Shown: in pieces, positions 42,087-51,123 of the stretch
How positions within the stretch are numbered: position 1 is the stretch's first letter
How the letters are laid out: the number at the start of each line of letters is the position of its first letter
Assembly: GCA_042867185.1 (NCBI GenBank)
Contig: JBHZQV010000009.1
Location: 110,994-174,993, forward strand
Direction: 5' to 3'
Length of the DNA stretch: 64,000 bases
Source of the DNA: Xylophilus sp042867185
GTDB lineage: Bacteria; Pseudomonadota; Gammaproteobacteria; Burkholderiales; Burkholderiaceae_C
Made by a program: the position numbers and the translations under genes
Notes under the pieces: generated by a model
The model's database searches: none
Seen by the model: only the letters and a program-made list of their open reading frames with translations
What the model was told of the DNA's origin: nothing

Positions 42087-44804
42087 ATGTCAGCCCTTCC
42101 CGACGACCAGTCCGGCGCCGCCGCGCGCGATACCCAAGATTCCGACCGCCAGGAAACGCGCGAATGGACCGATGCGCTGGCCGCCGTCATCGAGTCGGAA
42201 GGCCCCGAGCGCGCCCACTTCCTGCTGGAGCAGCTGCTGGAAACCGCGCGCCAAAACAGCATCGACATGCCGTTCTCCGCCAACACCGGCTACGTCAACA
42301 CGATCGAGCCCGACCAGGAAGCCCGCACCCCCGGCAACAACGACATCGAAGAACGCCTGCGCGCCTACATGCGCTGGAACGCGATGGCGATGGTGGTCAA
42401 GGCCAACCGCCTGCACCCGGCCGACGGCGGCGACCTGGGCGGCCACATCTCTTCCTTCGCATCGCTCGCGACCATGTTCGGCGCGGGCTTCAACCATTTC
42501 TGGCACGCCGAGAGCGAAAACCACGGCGGCGACCTGCTCTACATCCAGGGCCACAGCTCGCCGGGCATCTACGCCCGCGCCTTCCTCGAAGGCCGCCTGA
42601 CCGAGGAGCAGCTGCTCAACTTCCGCCAGGAAGTGGCCGGCAAGGGCCTCTCGAGCTATCCGCATCCGAAGCTGATGCCCGATTTCTGGCAGTTCCCCAC
42701 CGTGTCGATGGGCCTCGGCCCGCTGATGGCGATCTACCAGGCTCGCTTCCTCAAGTACCTGCATGCCCGCGGCATCGCCGACACCGCCAACCGCAAGGTC
42801 TGGGCGTTCCTCGGTGACGGCGAGATGGACGAGGTCGAATCCCTCGGCGCGATCGGCGTGGCCGCCCGCGAGAAGCTCGACAACCTGATCTTCGTCGTCA
42901 ACTGCAACCTGCAGCGGCTCGACGGCCCGGTGCGCGGCAACGGCAAGATCATCCAGGAACTCGAAGGCGAATTCCGCGGCGCGGGCTGGAACGTCATCAA
43001 GCTGATCTGGGGCAGCTACTGGGATCCGCTGCTGGCGCGCGACAAGGACGGCGCGCTCAAGAAGATCATGATGGACACGCTCGACGGCGACTACCAGGCG
43101 ATGAAGGCCAACGACGGCGCCTTCGTCCGCAAGAACTTCTTTGGCCGCGACCCGAAGACGCTCGAGATGGTCTCGCACATGAGCGACGAGGACATCTGGC
43201 GCCTGCAGCGCGGCGGCCACGATCCGCAGAAGGTCTACGCCGCCTACGACGCGGCCGTCAAGCACAAGGGCCAGCCCACCATCCTGCTGATCAAGACGGT
43301 CAAGGGCTTCGGCATGGGCAAGGCCGGCGAGGGCAAGAACACCGCCCACCAGGCCAAGAAGCTGATCGACGAGGACGTCAAGACCTTCCGCGACCGCTTC
43401 AACATCCCGATCCCGGACGACCAGCTGGCCGACATCCCGTTCTACAAGCCGGCCGACAACACGCCCGAGATGCAGTACCTGCACGCCCGCCGCAAGGCGC
43501 TCGGCGGCTACCTGCCGCACCGCCGCGTCAAGGCCGACGAGCAGATCCCGGTGCCGCCGCTCGACACCTTCAAGGCCGTGCTGGAGCCGACCGCCGAAGG
43601 CCGCGAGATCTCCACCACCCAGGCCTACGTGCGCTTCCTGACGACGCTGCTGCGCGACAAGGCCCTGGGACCGCGCGCGGTGCCGATCCTGGTCGACGAG
43701 GCCCGCACCTTCGGCATGGAAGGCCTGTTCCGCCAGATCGGCATCTACAGCCAGGACGGCCAGAAGTACACCCCGCAGGACCGCGACCAGGTCTCCTACT
43801 ACAAGGAAGACAAGGGCGGCCAGATCCTGCAGGAAGGCATCAACGAGGCCGGCGGCATGGCCAGCTGGATCGCCGCGGCCACCTCGTACAGCACCAACAA
43901 CCGCATCATGGTGCCGTTCTACGTGTACTACTCGATGTTCGGCTTCCAGCGCATCGGCGACCTGGCCTGGGCGGCGGGCGACATGCAGGCGCGCGGCTTC
44001 CTGCTGGGCGGCACCTCGGGCCGCACCACGCTCAACGGCGAAGGCCTGCAGCACGAAGACGGCCACAGCCACATCCTGGCCGGCACGATCCCCAACTGCG
44101 TGAGCTACGACCCGACCTTCGCCCACGAAGTGGCGGTGATCCTGCACCACGGCCTGGTGCGGATGGTGGAGAAGCAGGAGAACGTCTACTTCTACATCAC
44201 CCTGCTCAACGAGAACTACGCGATGCCCGGCATCCAGCAGGGCACCGAAGAGCAGATCATCAAGGGCATGTACCTGCTGGCGCCGAGCAAGCAGGCCCAG
44301 GGCGCCAAGGTGCAGCTGCTGGGCTCCGGCACCATCCTGCGCGAAAGCCTGGCGGCGCAGGAGCTGCTGGCCGCCGACTGGGGCGTCTCCGCCGACGTCT
44401 GGAGCTGCCCGAGCTTCAACGAACTGGCCCGCGACGGCCAGGACGCCGACCGCTGGAACCTGCTGCACCCGACCGATGCGCCGCGCGCCTCCTTCGTCCT
44501 GCAGCAGCTCGGCAAGAGCGAAGGCCCGGTGGTCGCCTCGACCGACTACATGAAGGCCTATGCCGAGCAGATCCGTCCGTTCGTGCCGAAGGGCCGCACC
44601 TACCGGGTGCTGGGCACCGACGGCTACGGCCGCAGCGATTTCCGCAGCGAGCTGCGCAAGCACTTCGAGATCGACCGCCACTACATCGTGGTCGCCGCGC
44701 TGAAGGCGCTGGCCGACGATGGTAAGGCCAAGCCGGCGCAGGTGGCCGAGGCGATCAGGAAGTACGGCATCGACGCCGACAAGACCAACCCGCTCTACGC
44801 ATAA
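42087..44804 (+). CDS. aceE: Pyruvate dehydrogenase E1 component (homodimeric)
   Basis: A 905-aa TPP enzyme that decarboxylates pyruvate and acetylates the lipoyl groups of E2. The TPP/Mg motif runs from GDGEMDE to NCNLQRLDG (about residues 245-280); SGRTTLNGEGLQHEDGHSH is the flexible active-site loop, with DLGGHISSFAS and DRYIV-type contacts elsewhere. Length fits the alpha2 E1 class. GGAG lies 9 nt before ATG. It is first in aceE-aceF-lpdA and divergent from a two-component system. Confidence 0.97.
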   Translation: MSALPDDQSGAAARDTQDSDRQETREWTDALAAVIESEGPERAHFLLEQLLETARQNSIDMPFSANTGYVNTIEPDQEARTPGNNDIEERLRAYMRWNAMAMVVKANRLHPADGGDLGGHISSFASLATMFGAGFNHFWHAESENHGGDLLYIQGHSSPGIYARAFLEGRLTEEQLLNFRQEVAGKGLSSYPHPKLMPDFWQFPTVSMGLGPLMAIYQARFLKYLHARGIADTANRKVWAFLGDGEMDEVESLGAIGVAAREKLDNLIFVVNCNLQRLDGPVRGNGKIIQELEGEFRGAGWNVIKLIWGSYWDPLLARDKDGALKKIMMDTLDGDYQAMKANDGAFVRKNFFGRDPKTLEMVSHMSDEDIWRLQRGGHDPQKVYAAYDAAVKHKGQPTILLIKTVKGFGMGKAGEGKNTAHQAKKLIDEDVKTFRDRFNIPIPDDQLADIPFYKPADNTPEMQYLHARRKALGGYLPHRRVKADEQIPVPPLDTFKAVLEPTAEGREISTTQAYVRFLTTLLRDKALGPRAVPILVDEARTFGMEGLFRQIGIYSQDGQKYTPQDRDQVSYYKEDKGGQILQEGINEAGGMASWIAAATSYSTNNRIMVPFYVYYSMFGFQRIGDLAWAAGDMQARGFLLGGTSGRTTLNGEGLQHEDGHSHILAGTIPNCVSYDPTFAHEVAVILHHGLVRMVEKQENVYFYITLLNENYAMPGIQQGTEEQIIKGMYLLAPSKQAQGAKVQLLGSGTILRESLAAQELLAADWGVSADVWSCPSFNELARDGQDADRWNLLHPTDAPRASFVLQQLGKSEGPVVASTDYMKAYAEQIRPFVPKGRTYRVLGTDGYGRSDFRSELRKHFEIDRHYIVVAALKALADDGKAKPAQVAEAIRKYGIDADKTNPLYA

Positions 44805-44821
44805 GGCCGGAGACATTCACG

Positions 44822-46501
44822 ATGGCACAAGTAGAAATCAAGGTTCCCGACATCGGCGACTTCGACGAGGTCGCGGTGATCGAGGTGCTGGTCAAGGTGG
44901 GCGACACGGTCAAGGCCGAGCAGTCGCTGATCACCGTCGAATCCGACAAGGCGTCGATGGAGATCCCCTCGTCCGCCGCCGGCACCGTCAAGGCGCTGAA
45001 GGTCGGGATGGGCGACAAGGTCAAGCAGGGCTCGGTGGTGCTGGTGCTCGAGAGCGCCGGCGACGCCGCGGCCCCCGCGCCGGCGAAATCCGAAGAAAAA
45101 GCCGCTCCTGCCGCGGCGCAGAGCCGGTCTGGTGCTACAGAATCGGTAGCAAGCGCTCCCGCACCGGCCGCCGCCGGCCCGGTCGAGGTCAAGGTGCCCG
45201 ACATCGGCGACTTCAAGGACGTCTCGGTGATCGAGCTGCTGGTCAAGCCCGGCGACACGATCGCGGCCGACCAGTCGCTGGTCACCGTCGAATCCGACAA
45301 GGCCTCGATGGAGATCCCGTCGTCGGCCGCCGGCGTTCTGAAGGAGCTGAAGGTCAAGGTCGGCGACGTGGTCAACATCGGCGACCTGCTCGCGGTGCTG
45401 GAAGGCAGCGCAGCCGCCGCACCGGCGCCTGCCGCCGGTCCCGCGCCGGCGCCTGCGCCTACGCCCGCAGCGAGTGCCGCCGCCCCCGCGTCCGCACCCG
45501 TCGCCCTGGCCAGCCAGCCGGTCGAGCGCACCGACCCGACGGCCGCGCTGCCCGCGCACCAGCCGTCGGCCCCCACCGGCAAGCTGCCGCACGCGTCGCC
45601 CTCGGTCCGCAAGTTCGCCCGCGAACTGGGCGTGCCGCTCGACGAGGTCAAGGGCAGCGGCGCCAAGGGCCGCATCACCCAGGAAGACGTGCAGAAGTTC
45701 ACCCAGGCGGTGATGTCGGGTGCCGCGTCCACCAAGGCGGCGGCCGCCGGTGGCGGCGACGGTGCCGCGCTGGGCCTGATCCCGTGGCCGAAAGTCGATT
45801 TCGCCAAGTTCGGCGCGGTCGAGCGCAAGGAGCTGTCGCGCATCAAGAAGCTCAGCGGCGCCAACCTGCACCGCAACTGGGTGATGATCCCGCACGTCAC
45901 CAACAACGACGAGGCCGACATCACCGAGCTGGAAGCCTTCCGCGTGGCGACCAACAAGGAAAACGAGAAGTCGGGCGTCAAGGTGACGATGCTGGCCTTC
46001 GTGATCAAGGCGGTGGTCGCGGCGCTGAAGAAATTCCCCGAGTTCAACGCCAGCCTGGATGGCGACACCCTGGTCTACAAGCAGTACTTCCACGTGGGCT
46101 TCGCGGCCGACACGCCCAATGGGCTGGTCGTGCCGGTCCTGAAGGATGCCGACAAGAAGGGCATCCTGCAGATCAGCCAGGAGATGGGCGAGCTGGCCAA
46201 GAAGGCCCGCGAAGGCAAGCTGGGCGGCGGCGACATGCAGGGCGGCTGCTTCTCGATCAGCTCGCTGGGCGGCATCGGCGGCACCCACTTCACCCCCATC
46301 ATCAACGCGCCCGAAGTGGCGATCCTGGGCCTGTCCAAGGGCCAGATGAAGCCGGTCTGGGACGGCAAGCAGTTCGTGCCGCGCCTGGTGCTGCCGCTGT
46401 CGCTCTCCTACGACCACCGGGTCATCGACGGCGCTTCCGCCGCGCGCTTCAACGCGTTCCTGGGCCAGGTGCTGGCCGACTTCCGCCGGGTGCTGCTATG
46501 A
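44822..46501 (+). CDS. aceF: Pyruvate dehydrogenase E2 (dihydrolipoamide acetyltransferase)
   Basis: A 559-aa core enzyme. Two lipoyl domains (residues 2-75 and about 120-193) each carry lipoylated Lys in VESDKASMEIPSS. Ala/Pro-rich linkers separate them from an E1/E3-binding domain (about 257-295, HASPSVRKFARELGVPLDEV) and the catalytic domain (about 325-559) with the active-site His in YDHRVIDGASAARF. Repeat copy F lies in the linker between the two lipoyl domains and encodes PAAAQSRSGATESVAS in frame. The stop overlaps the lpdA ATG. Confidence 0.96.
   Translation: MAQVEIKVPDIGDFDEVAVIEVLVKVGDTVKAEQSLITVESDKASMEIPSSAAGTVKALKVGMGDKVKQGSVVLVLESAGDAAAPAPAKSEEKAAPAAAQSRSGATESVASAPAPAAAGPVEVKVPDIGDFKDVSVIELLVKPGDTIAADQSLVTVESDKASMEIPSSAAGVLKELKVKVGDVVNIGDLLAVLEGSAAAAPAPAAGPAPAPAPTPAASAAAPASAPVALASQPVERTDPTAALPAHQPSAPTGKLPHASPSVRKFARELGVPLDEVKGSGAKGRITQEDVQKFTQAVMSGAASTKAAAAGGGDGAALGLIPWPKVDFAKFGAVERKELSRIKKLSGANLHRNWVMIPHVTNNDEADITELEAFRVATNKENEKSGVKVTMLAFVIKAVVAALKKFPEFNASLDGDTLVYKQYFHVGFAADTPNGLVVPVLKDADKKGILQISQEMGELAKKAREGKLGGGDMQGGCFSISSLGGIGGTHFTPIINAPEVAILGLSKGQMKPVWDGKQFVPRLVLPLSLSYDHRVIDGASAARFNAFLGQVLADFRRVLL
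45096..45151 (-). repeat. Palindromic element, copy F (inside aceF linker, reverse)
   Basis: Core GCTACAGAATCGGTAGCA with the GC-rich half upstream and an AAAAAG end. Its translation in aceF uses the same frame as the lpdA and waaA copies. Confidence 0.75.
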
Positions 46502-48360
46502 GCCGGATCGACGTCAAGGTTCCCGATATCGGCGACTTCGCCGAGGTGGCGGTGATCGAGGTGCTGGTGAAAGCCGGCGACACGGTCAAGCCCGAGCAGT
46601 CGCTGGTCACCGTCGAGTCCGACAAGGCCTCGATGGAGATCCCGTCCTCGCACGGCGGCGTGGTCCAGGAGGTGAAGGTCAAGGTCGGCGACAAGGTGGC
46701 TGAAGGCTCGGTGCTGATCAGCATCGAGGCGGAGGCCGGCGCCGCGGCGCCCGCCGCCGGCCCTGCGCCGGCACCGGCAGCCGCTGCGCCGGCGGCCGCT
46801 CCGGCGCCCGCAGCCGAAAAATCCGAGCAAAAAGTGCCCGCAGCCGGCGCGGACAGCCGGCCGGCAGCTACGAAAAGCGTAGCAAAGGCCTCCGACATCG
46901 CCGATGCCGACTACGACCTGGTCGTGATCGGGGGCGGCCCCGGCGGCTATTCGGCGGCGTTCCGCGCGGCCGACCTGGGTCTGAAGGTCGCGATGGTCGA
47001 GCGCTACCAGACCCTCGGCGGCGTCTGCCTCAACGTGGGTTGCATCCCGTCGAAGGCGCTGCTGCACGTGGCCGCCGTCATGGACGAAGTGAAGCACTTC
47101 GCCGACCTGGGGGTGTCGTACGGCGAGCCGTCGCTCGACATCGGCAAGCTGCGCACCCACAAGGAAAAGGTCATCGGCAAGCTGACCGGCGGCCTGGCCG
47201 CGATGGCCAAGATGCGCAAGGTGACGGTGCTGCGCGGCCTGGCCAGGTTCACCGGCGCCCATGCGCTGGAGGTGGCCGAGACCGGCGGCGCGGCGCAGGA
47301 AAAAACCGGCAAGACGCAGGCGGTGACGTTCCGCCGCGCGATCATCGCGGCCGGCTCGCAGGCGGTGCGCCTGCCGTTCCTGCCCGACGATCCGCGGGTG
47401 GTCGATTCCACCGGCGCGCTGGCGCTGCAGTCGGTGCCCAAGCGGATGCTGATCGTCGGCGGCGGGATCATCGGCCTGGAAATGGGCACGGTGTACTCCA
47501 GCCTGGGCGCGCGGCTCGACGTGGTCGAGATGCTCGATGGCCTGATGCAGGGCGCCGACCGCGACCTGGTGAAGGTCTGGCAGAAGATGAACGCGCCGCG
47601 CTTCGACAACATCATGCTCAAGACCAAGACGGTGGGCGCCAAGGCCACCGAGGCGGGCATCGAGGTGACGTTCGAAGGCGAGGGCGCACCCAAGGAGCCG
47701 CAGGTCTACGACCTGGTGCTGCAGGCCGTCGGCCGCACGCCCAACGGCGGCAAGGTGGGCGCCGACAAGGCCGGCGTGCAGGTGACGGACCGCGGCTTCA
47801 TCGACGTCGACATCCAGATGCGCACCAACGTGCCGCACATCTTCGCCATCGGCGACCTGGTCGGCCAGCCGATGCTGGCGCACAAGGCGGTGCACGAAGG
47901 CCATGTGGCGGCGGAAGTGATCGCCGGCGAGCTGCAGGGCAACGAGAAGCTGGCCAGCGCCGCCTTCAACGCCCGGGTGATCCCGAGCGTGGCCTACACC
48001 GACCCCGAGGTGGCATGGGTCGGCATCACCGAGGACCAGGCCAAGGCCCAGGGCCTCCAGGTGGAGAAGGGCCTCTTCCCGTGGAACGCCTCGGGCCGCG
48101 CCATCGCCAACGGCCGCGACGAGGGTTTTACCAAGCTGCTGTTCGACGCCGAGACGCACCGCATCGTCGGCGGCGGCATCGTCGGCACCCATGCGGGCGA
48201 CATGATCGGCGAGATCGCCCTGGCCATCGAGATGGGCGCCGACGCGGTGGACATCGGCAAGACGATCCACCCGCACCCGACGCTGGGCGAGACGATCGGC
48301 CTGGCAGCCGAGGTGGCGCACGGCAGCTGCACCGACGTGCCGCCGGCCAGGAAGCGCTGA
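46498..48360 (+). CDS. lpdA: Dihydrolipoamide dehydrogenase (E3) with N-terminal lipoyl domain
   Basis: A 620-aa E3 that reoxidises dihydrolipoamide with NAD+. An extra lipoyl domain (residues 2-78, lipoyl Lys in VESDKASMEIPSS) and a 50-residue Ala/Pro linker precede the flavoprotein (from about 135). The FAD motif is VVIGGGPGGYSAAF, the redox disulfide GGVCLNVGCIPSKALL, the NAD motif IVGGGIIGLEMG, and the catalytic His-Glu pair is in HPHPTLGETIG. Lipoylated E3s of this kind occur in beta-proteobacteria. Repeat copy G lies in the linker and encodes KVPAAGADSRPAATKSVAKA. ATGA overlap with aceF ensures coupling. Confidence 0.96.
   Translation: MSRIDVKVPDIGDFAEVAVIEVLVKAGDTVKPEQSLVTVESDKASMEIPSSHGGVVQEVKVKVGDKVAEGSVLISIEAEAGAAAPAAGPAPAPAAAAPAAAPAPAAEKSEQKVPAAGADSRPAATKSVAKASDIADADYDLVVIGGGPGGYSAAFRAADLGLKVAMVERYQTLGGVCLNVGCIPSKALLHVAAVMDEVKHFADLGVSYGEPSLDIGKLRTHKEKVIGKLTGGLAAMAKMRKVTVLRGLARFTGAHALEVAETGGAAQEKTGKTQAVTFRRAIIAAGSQAVRLPFLPDDPRVVDSTGALALQSVPKRMLIVGGGIIGLEMGTVYSSLGARLDVVEMLDGLMQGADRDLVKVWQKMNAPRFDNIMLKTKTVGAKATEAGIEVTFEGEGAPKEPQVYDLVLQAVGRTPNGGKVGADKAGVQVTDRGFIDVDIQMRTNVPHIFAIGDLVGQPMLAHKAVHEGHVAAEVIAGELQGNEKLASAAFNARVIPSVAYTDPEVAWVGITEDQAKAQGLQVEKGLFPWNASGRAIANGRDEGFTKLLFDAETHRIVGGGIVGTHAGDMIGEIALAIEMGADAVDIGKTIHPHPTLGETIGLAAEVAHGSCTDVPPARKR
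46830..46884 (-). repeat. 55-bp palindromic element, copy G (inside lpdA linker, reverse)
   Basis: Begins AAAAGTGCCCGCAGCCGGCG and ends GCTACGAAAAGCGTAGCA. Its first 23 bases (46830-46852) are identical to waaA copy I, and total length and spacing of the two halves are the same. Confidence 0.9.
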
Positions 48361-48447
48361 CGACAAGCCCGGCAAAGCGTCTTGCGGACGCTTTGCCGCT
48401 CGGCGCGGCGGGCCATGCATGGGGTTCTATGCCGCACAAAGCAAAAC

Positions 48448-48464
48448 GCCCTGCAGTGCAGGGC
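48448..48464. terminator. Hairpin terminator between lpdA and convergent NlpC/P60 gene
   Basis: GCCCTGCA / TGCAGGGC palindrome; on the minus strand it is followed by GTTTTGC, on the plus strand by ATTGTGTTT. It probably serves both convergent transcripts. Confidence 0.6.
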
Positions 48465-48510
48465 ATTGTGTTTGGGGGCTCCGCAAGGTGGGACGCTTGC
48501 GGCTGGCCCC

Positions 48511-49047
48511 TCAGTCGGCTCCGGTGTCCTGCACCACCCGACGGGCGCCGGTGAAGCGGGTCTTCCAGTAGCGGATGTCCATGTCCTCGACCCGCACTTC
48601 GGCGCCGGGCTTGGGGGCGTGGATGAATTTGTTCTCGCCGACGTACATGCCGACATGGCTGAACGCGCTGCGCATGGTCTTGAAGAACACCAGGTCGCCG
48701 GGTTTCAGTTCCTTGCGGTCGATCTTCTCGGTGGCGGCTGCCTGCTCGTCGGCCCGGCGGGGGAGCAGCAGGCCGACGGTCTGGCCGTAGATGGCGCGGA
48801 CGAAGCCGCTGCAGTCGAAGCCCGATTCGGCGCTGTTGCCGCCCCGGCGGTACGGCACGCCCAGGAAGCCCATGGCGCTCATCACGACGTCGGAGGTCTG
48901 GCTCCTGATGGACTGCCGCACATGTTCGACATGCGACAACAGGCCGCGATCGGCCAGAAGTGCGTCCATGTCGTCCGTTTTTTGGGAGGGGGCTGCGTAG
49001 GAGGCCGACGCGGCGGTGAGTAGGAAGACGCACAGGACTCTGGACAT
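48511..49047 (-). CDS. NlpC/P60 family cell-wall hydrolase
   Basis: A 178-aa exported cysteine peptidase that cleaves peptide stems of peptidoglycan. The signal peptide covers residues 1-18 (LLTAASASYA). The catalytic Cys is in GFDCSGFVRAIYG, the His in SHVGMYVGENKFIHAPK, with the third polar residue in the same His-rich loop. No LysM or SH3 domain is present. It is a single gene between convergent lpdA and divergent yliI-like genes. Confidence 0.9.
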   Translation of the reverse strand: MSRVLCVFLLTAASASYAAPSQKTDDMDALLADRGLLSHVEHVRQSIRSQTSDVVMSAMGFLGVPYRRGGNSAESGFDCSGFVRAIYGQTVGLLLPRRADEQAAATEKIDRKELKPGDLVFFKTMRSAFSHVGMYVGENKFIHAPKPGAEVRVEDMDIRYWKTRFTGARRVVQDTGAD

Positions 49048-49200
49048 GGACGCGGAGGTTAAAGGGGCATCGCGCCAGCGTCAAGCGCGGTTACATTCTC
49101 TAAGTGCTTGATTTTTAAGCAGAAGTACCATGTCCTCCCCGACAGCGCACCGGCAGGTGCCGCAGGGCCGGCCGGTTGGCACGCTAAATAAAGGATCGAC

Positions 49201-50331
49201 ATGTCTGTAGGACTCCACCGCCGCGCCGTCGGCGCTTTTTTCACCGTGGCACTGGCGGCCGCGTGCATCGCGGGCCCCGCCGCCGCGGCCGACGCGGTGA
49301 AGGCGGTGCCGGTGGCGCAGGGCCTGTCGTCGCCCTGGGCGGTCGCGTTCCTGCCGGGGGGCAAATTCCTCGTCACCGAGCGTCGGGGCCAGATGCGCGT
49401 CGTCACCGCCGCGGGCGAGGTGCAGCCGCCGCTGCAGGGCGTGCCGGCGGTCGCCGCGGCGGGGCAGGGCGGCCTGCTCGACGTGGTGCTGGATGGCGGC
49501 TTCGCCACCAGCCGCGCGCTCTTCTTCTGCTATTCGGAAGCGGGCGCGAACGGCACCAACGGCACCGCCCTGGCCCGCGCGGTGCTGTCGGCCGACGAGC
49601 GCCGGCTGGAGCAGGTGAAGGTGCTGTTCCGCCAGCAGCCGAAGATCGCCAGCAGCCTGCACTTCGGCTGCCGGATCGTGGAGAAGCCCGACGGCACGCT
49701 GTGGCTGGCGCTGGGCGAGCGCTCGTCGCAGAAGGAAGAGGCGCAGAACCTGAAGAGCCATCTGGGCAAGATCGTGCGCATCGCCAAGGACGGCACGGTG
49801 CCGCCCGACAACCCCTTCGTCGGCCGCGCCGACGCGCTGCCCGAGATCTGGAGCTTCGGCCACCGCAACGCGCAGGGCGCCACCCTGGGCCCCGACGGCC
49901 GGCTGTGGATGCACGAGCACGGCCCGCAGGGCGGCGACGAGATCAACATTCCGGAGGCCGGCCGCAACTACGGCTGGCCGGTGATCACCTACGGCGAGAA
50001 CTACGGCGGCGGCCCCATCGGCCGCGGCATCACGCGGCAGCAGGGCATGGAGCAGCCGCTGCACTACTGGGTACCGTCGATCGCGCCCTCGGGCATGGCC
50101 TTCCTCACCAGCGACCGCTACGGCCCGGCGTGGAAGGGCAACCTGTTCGTCGGCTCGCTGAAGTTCGGCCGACTGCACCGGCTGCAGATCGATGGCGGCA
50201 AGGTGGCGCGCGAGGAGTTTTTGCTGGAGAGCCTGCGCGAGCGCATCCGCGACGTACGCCAGGGGCCGGACGGCTGGCTCTATGTGCTGACCGACGGCCC
50301 GCAGGGCCGGCTGCTGCGGCTGGAACCCTAG
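49201..50331 (+). CDS. PQQ-dependent soluble aldose sugar dehydrogenase
   Basis: A 376-aa periplasmic six-bladed propeller enzyme (YliI/Asd-like) oxidising aldoses with PQQ. The signal peptide covers residues 1-29 (FFTVALAAACIAGPAAAA). Family motifs are GLSSPWAVAFLPGG, SLHFGCRI (catalytic His), WSFGHRNAQGA, EHGPQGGDEIN for Ca/PQQ binding and NYGWPVITYGENYGG. An AAAGGA ribosome site precedes ATG. No PQQ synthesis genes lie in the window. Confidence 0.9.
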   Translation: MSVGLHRRAVGAFFTVALAAACIAGPAAAADAVKAVPVAQGLSSPWAVAFLPGGKFLVTERRGQMRVVTAAGEVQPPLQGVPAVAAAGQGGLLDVVLDGGFATSRALFFCYSEAGANGTNGTALARAVLSADERRLEQVKVLFRQQPKIASSLHFGCRIVEKPDGTLWLALGERSSQKEEAQNLKSHLGKIVRIAKDGTVPPDNPFVGRADALPEIWSFGHRNAQGATLGPDGRLWMHEHGPQGGDEINIPEAGRNYGWPVITYGENYGGGPIGRGITRQQGMEQPLHYWVPSIAPSGMAFLTSDRYGPAWKGNLFVGSLKFGRLHRLQIDGGKVAREEFLLESLRERIRDVRQGPDGWLYVLTDGPQGRLLRLEP

Positions 50332-50405
50332 CCGGCGGCAGGCGGAGAGGGGTGGGCTGCGACAATCGCCCCATCTCCCATTTCCTGCCCCTGCGCACCC
50401 CTGCC

Positions 50406-51005
50406 ATGCTGCTCGACGCCTCCGAATCCCAACTCGTCCTGGTGGACTACCAGGAACGCCTGATGCCCGCGATCTTCGAGGGCCCGGCGGTGCTGGCCAA
50501 CGCGCTGCGGCTGGCCCGCGCGGCGCAGCTGCTGGAGGTGCCGGTCTGGGGCACCGAGCAGAACCCGTCGGGCCTGGGCTCCAACGACCCGGCACTGCGC
50601 GCACTGTGCCACCGCACCCTGGCCAAGATGCAGTTCAGCGCGGTCGAGGAAGGCCTGGGCGACTGGCTGCGGCCGGCGCCCAAGCCACAGGGCGGCAATG
50701 CCCGCAGCCTGCCCAAGCACCTGCAGAAGCCTGCGCAGGCGCCCGAGCCGGGTGCCATCGTCATCGCGGGCTGCGAAGCGCACATCTGCCTGCTGCAGAC
50801 CGCGCTGGACCTGCTGGAGGACGAGTTCGAGGTCTGGGTGGTGACCGACGCCTGCGGATCGCGCACCGAGCGCAACCGCGACGCCGCCTTCGACCGCCTG
50901 GCCGGCAGCGGTGCCGAGCTGGTCACCACCGAGATGGTGCTGTTCGAATGGCTGGGCTCGGCCGAGCACCCGGATTTCAAGGCGATCCAGGACCTGGTCC
51001 GCTGA
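50406..51005 (+). CDS. Isochorismatase-fold cysteine hydrolase
   Basis: A 199-aa cysteine hydrolase of the isochorismatase superfamily. The acid in LVLVDYQERLMPAI, the Lys in LAKMQFSAVEEG and the catalytic Cys in VIAGCEAHICLLQTALDLL form the usual D-K-C triad. The sequence VVTDACGSRTERNRDAAFDR is typical of the YcaC/hydrolase branch with unknown physiological substrates. It starts 74 bp after the sugar dehydrogenase stop and may be co-transcribed with it. Confidence 0.87.
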   Translation: MLLDASESQLVLVDYQERLMPAIFEGPAVLANALRLARAAQLLEVPVWGTEQNPSGLGSNDPALRALCHRTLAKMQFSAVEEGLGDWLRPAPKPQGGNARSLPKHLQKPAQAPEPGAIVIAGCEAHICLLQTALDLLEDEFEVWVVTDACGSRTERNRDAAFDRLAGSGAELVTTEMVLFEWLGSAEHPDFKAIQDLVR

Positions 51006-51123
51006 TACGACGGCGCGCGGCCGGCGTCAGCCTGTTGCAAGGCCCGCTCCGATAATGGACCCGCCCCCGCCACGAGGGGCGCCCGCCGCGCGCACCGGCG
51101 GGAACCATGAGGAGACAGACGCG

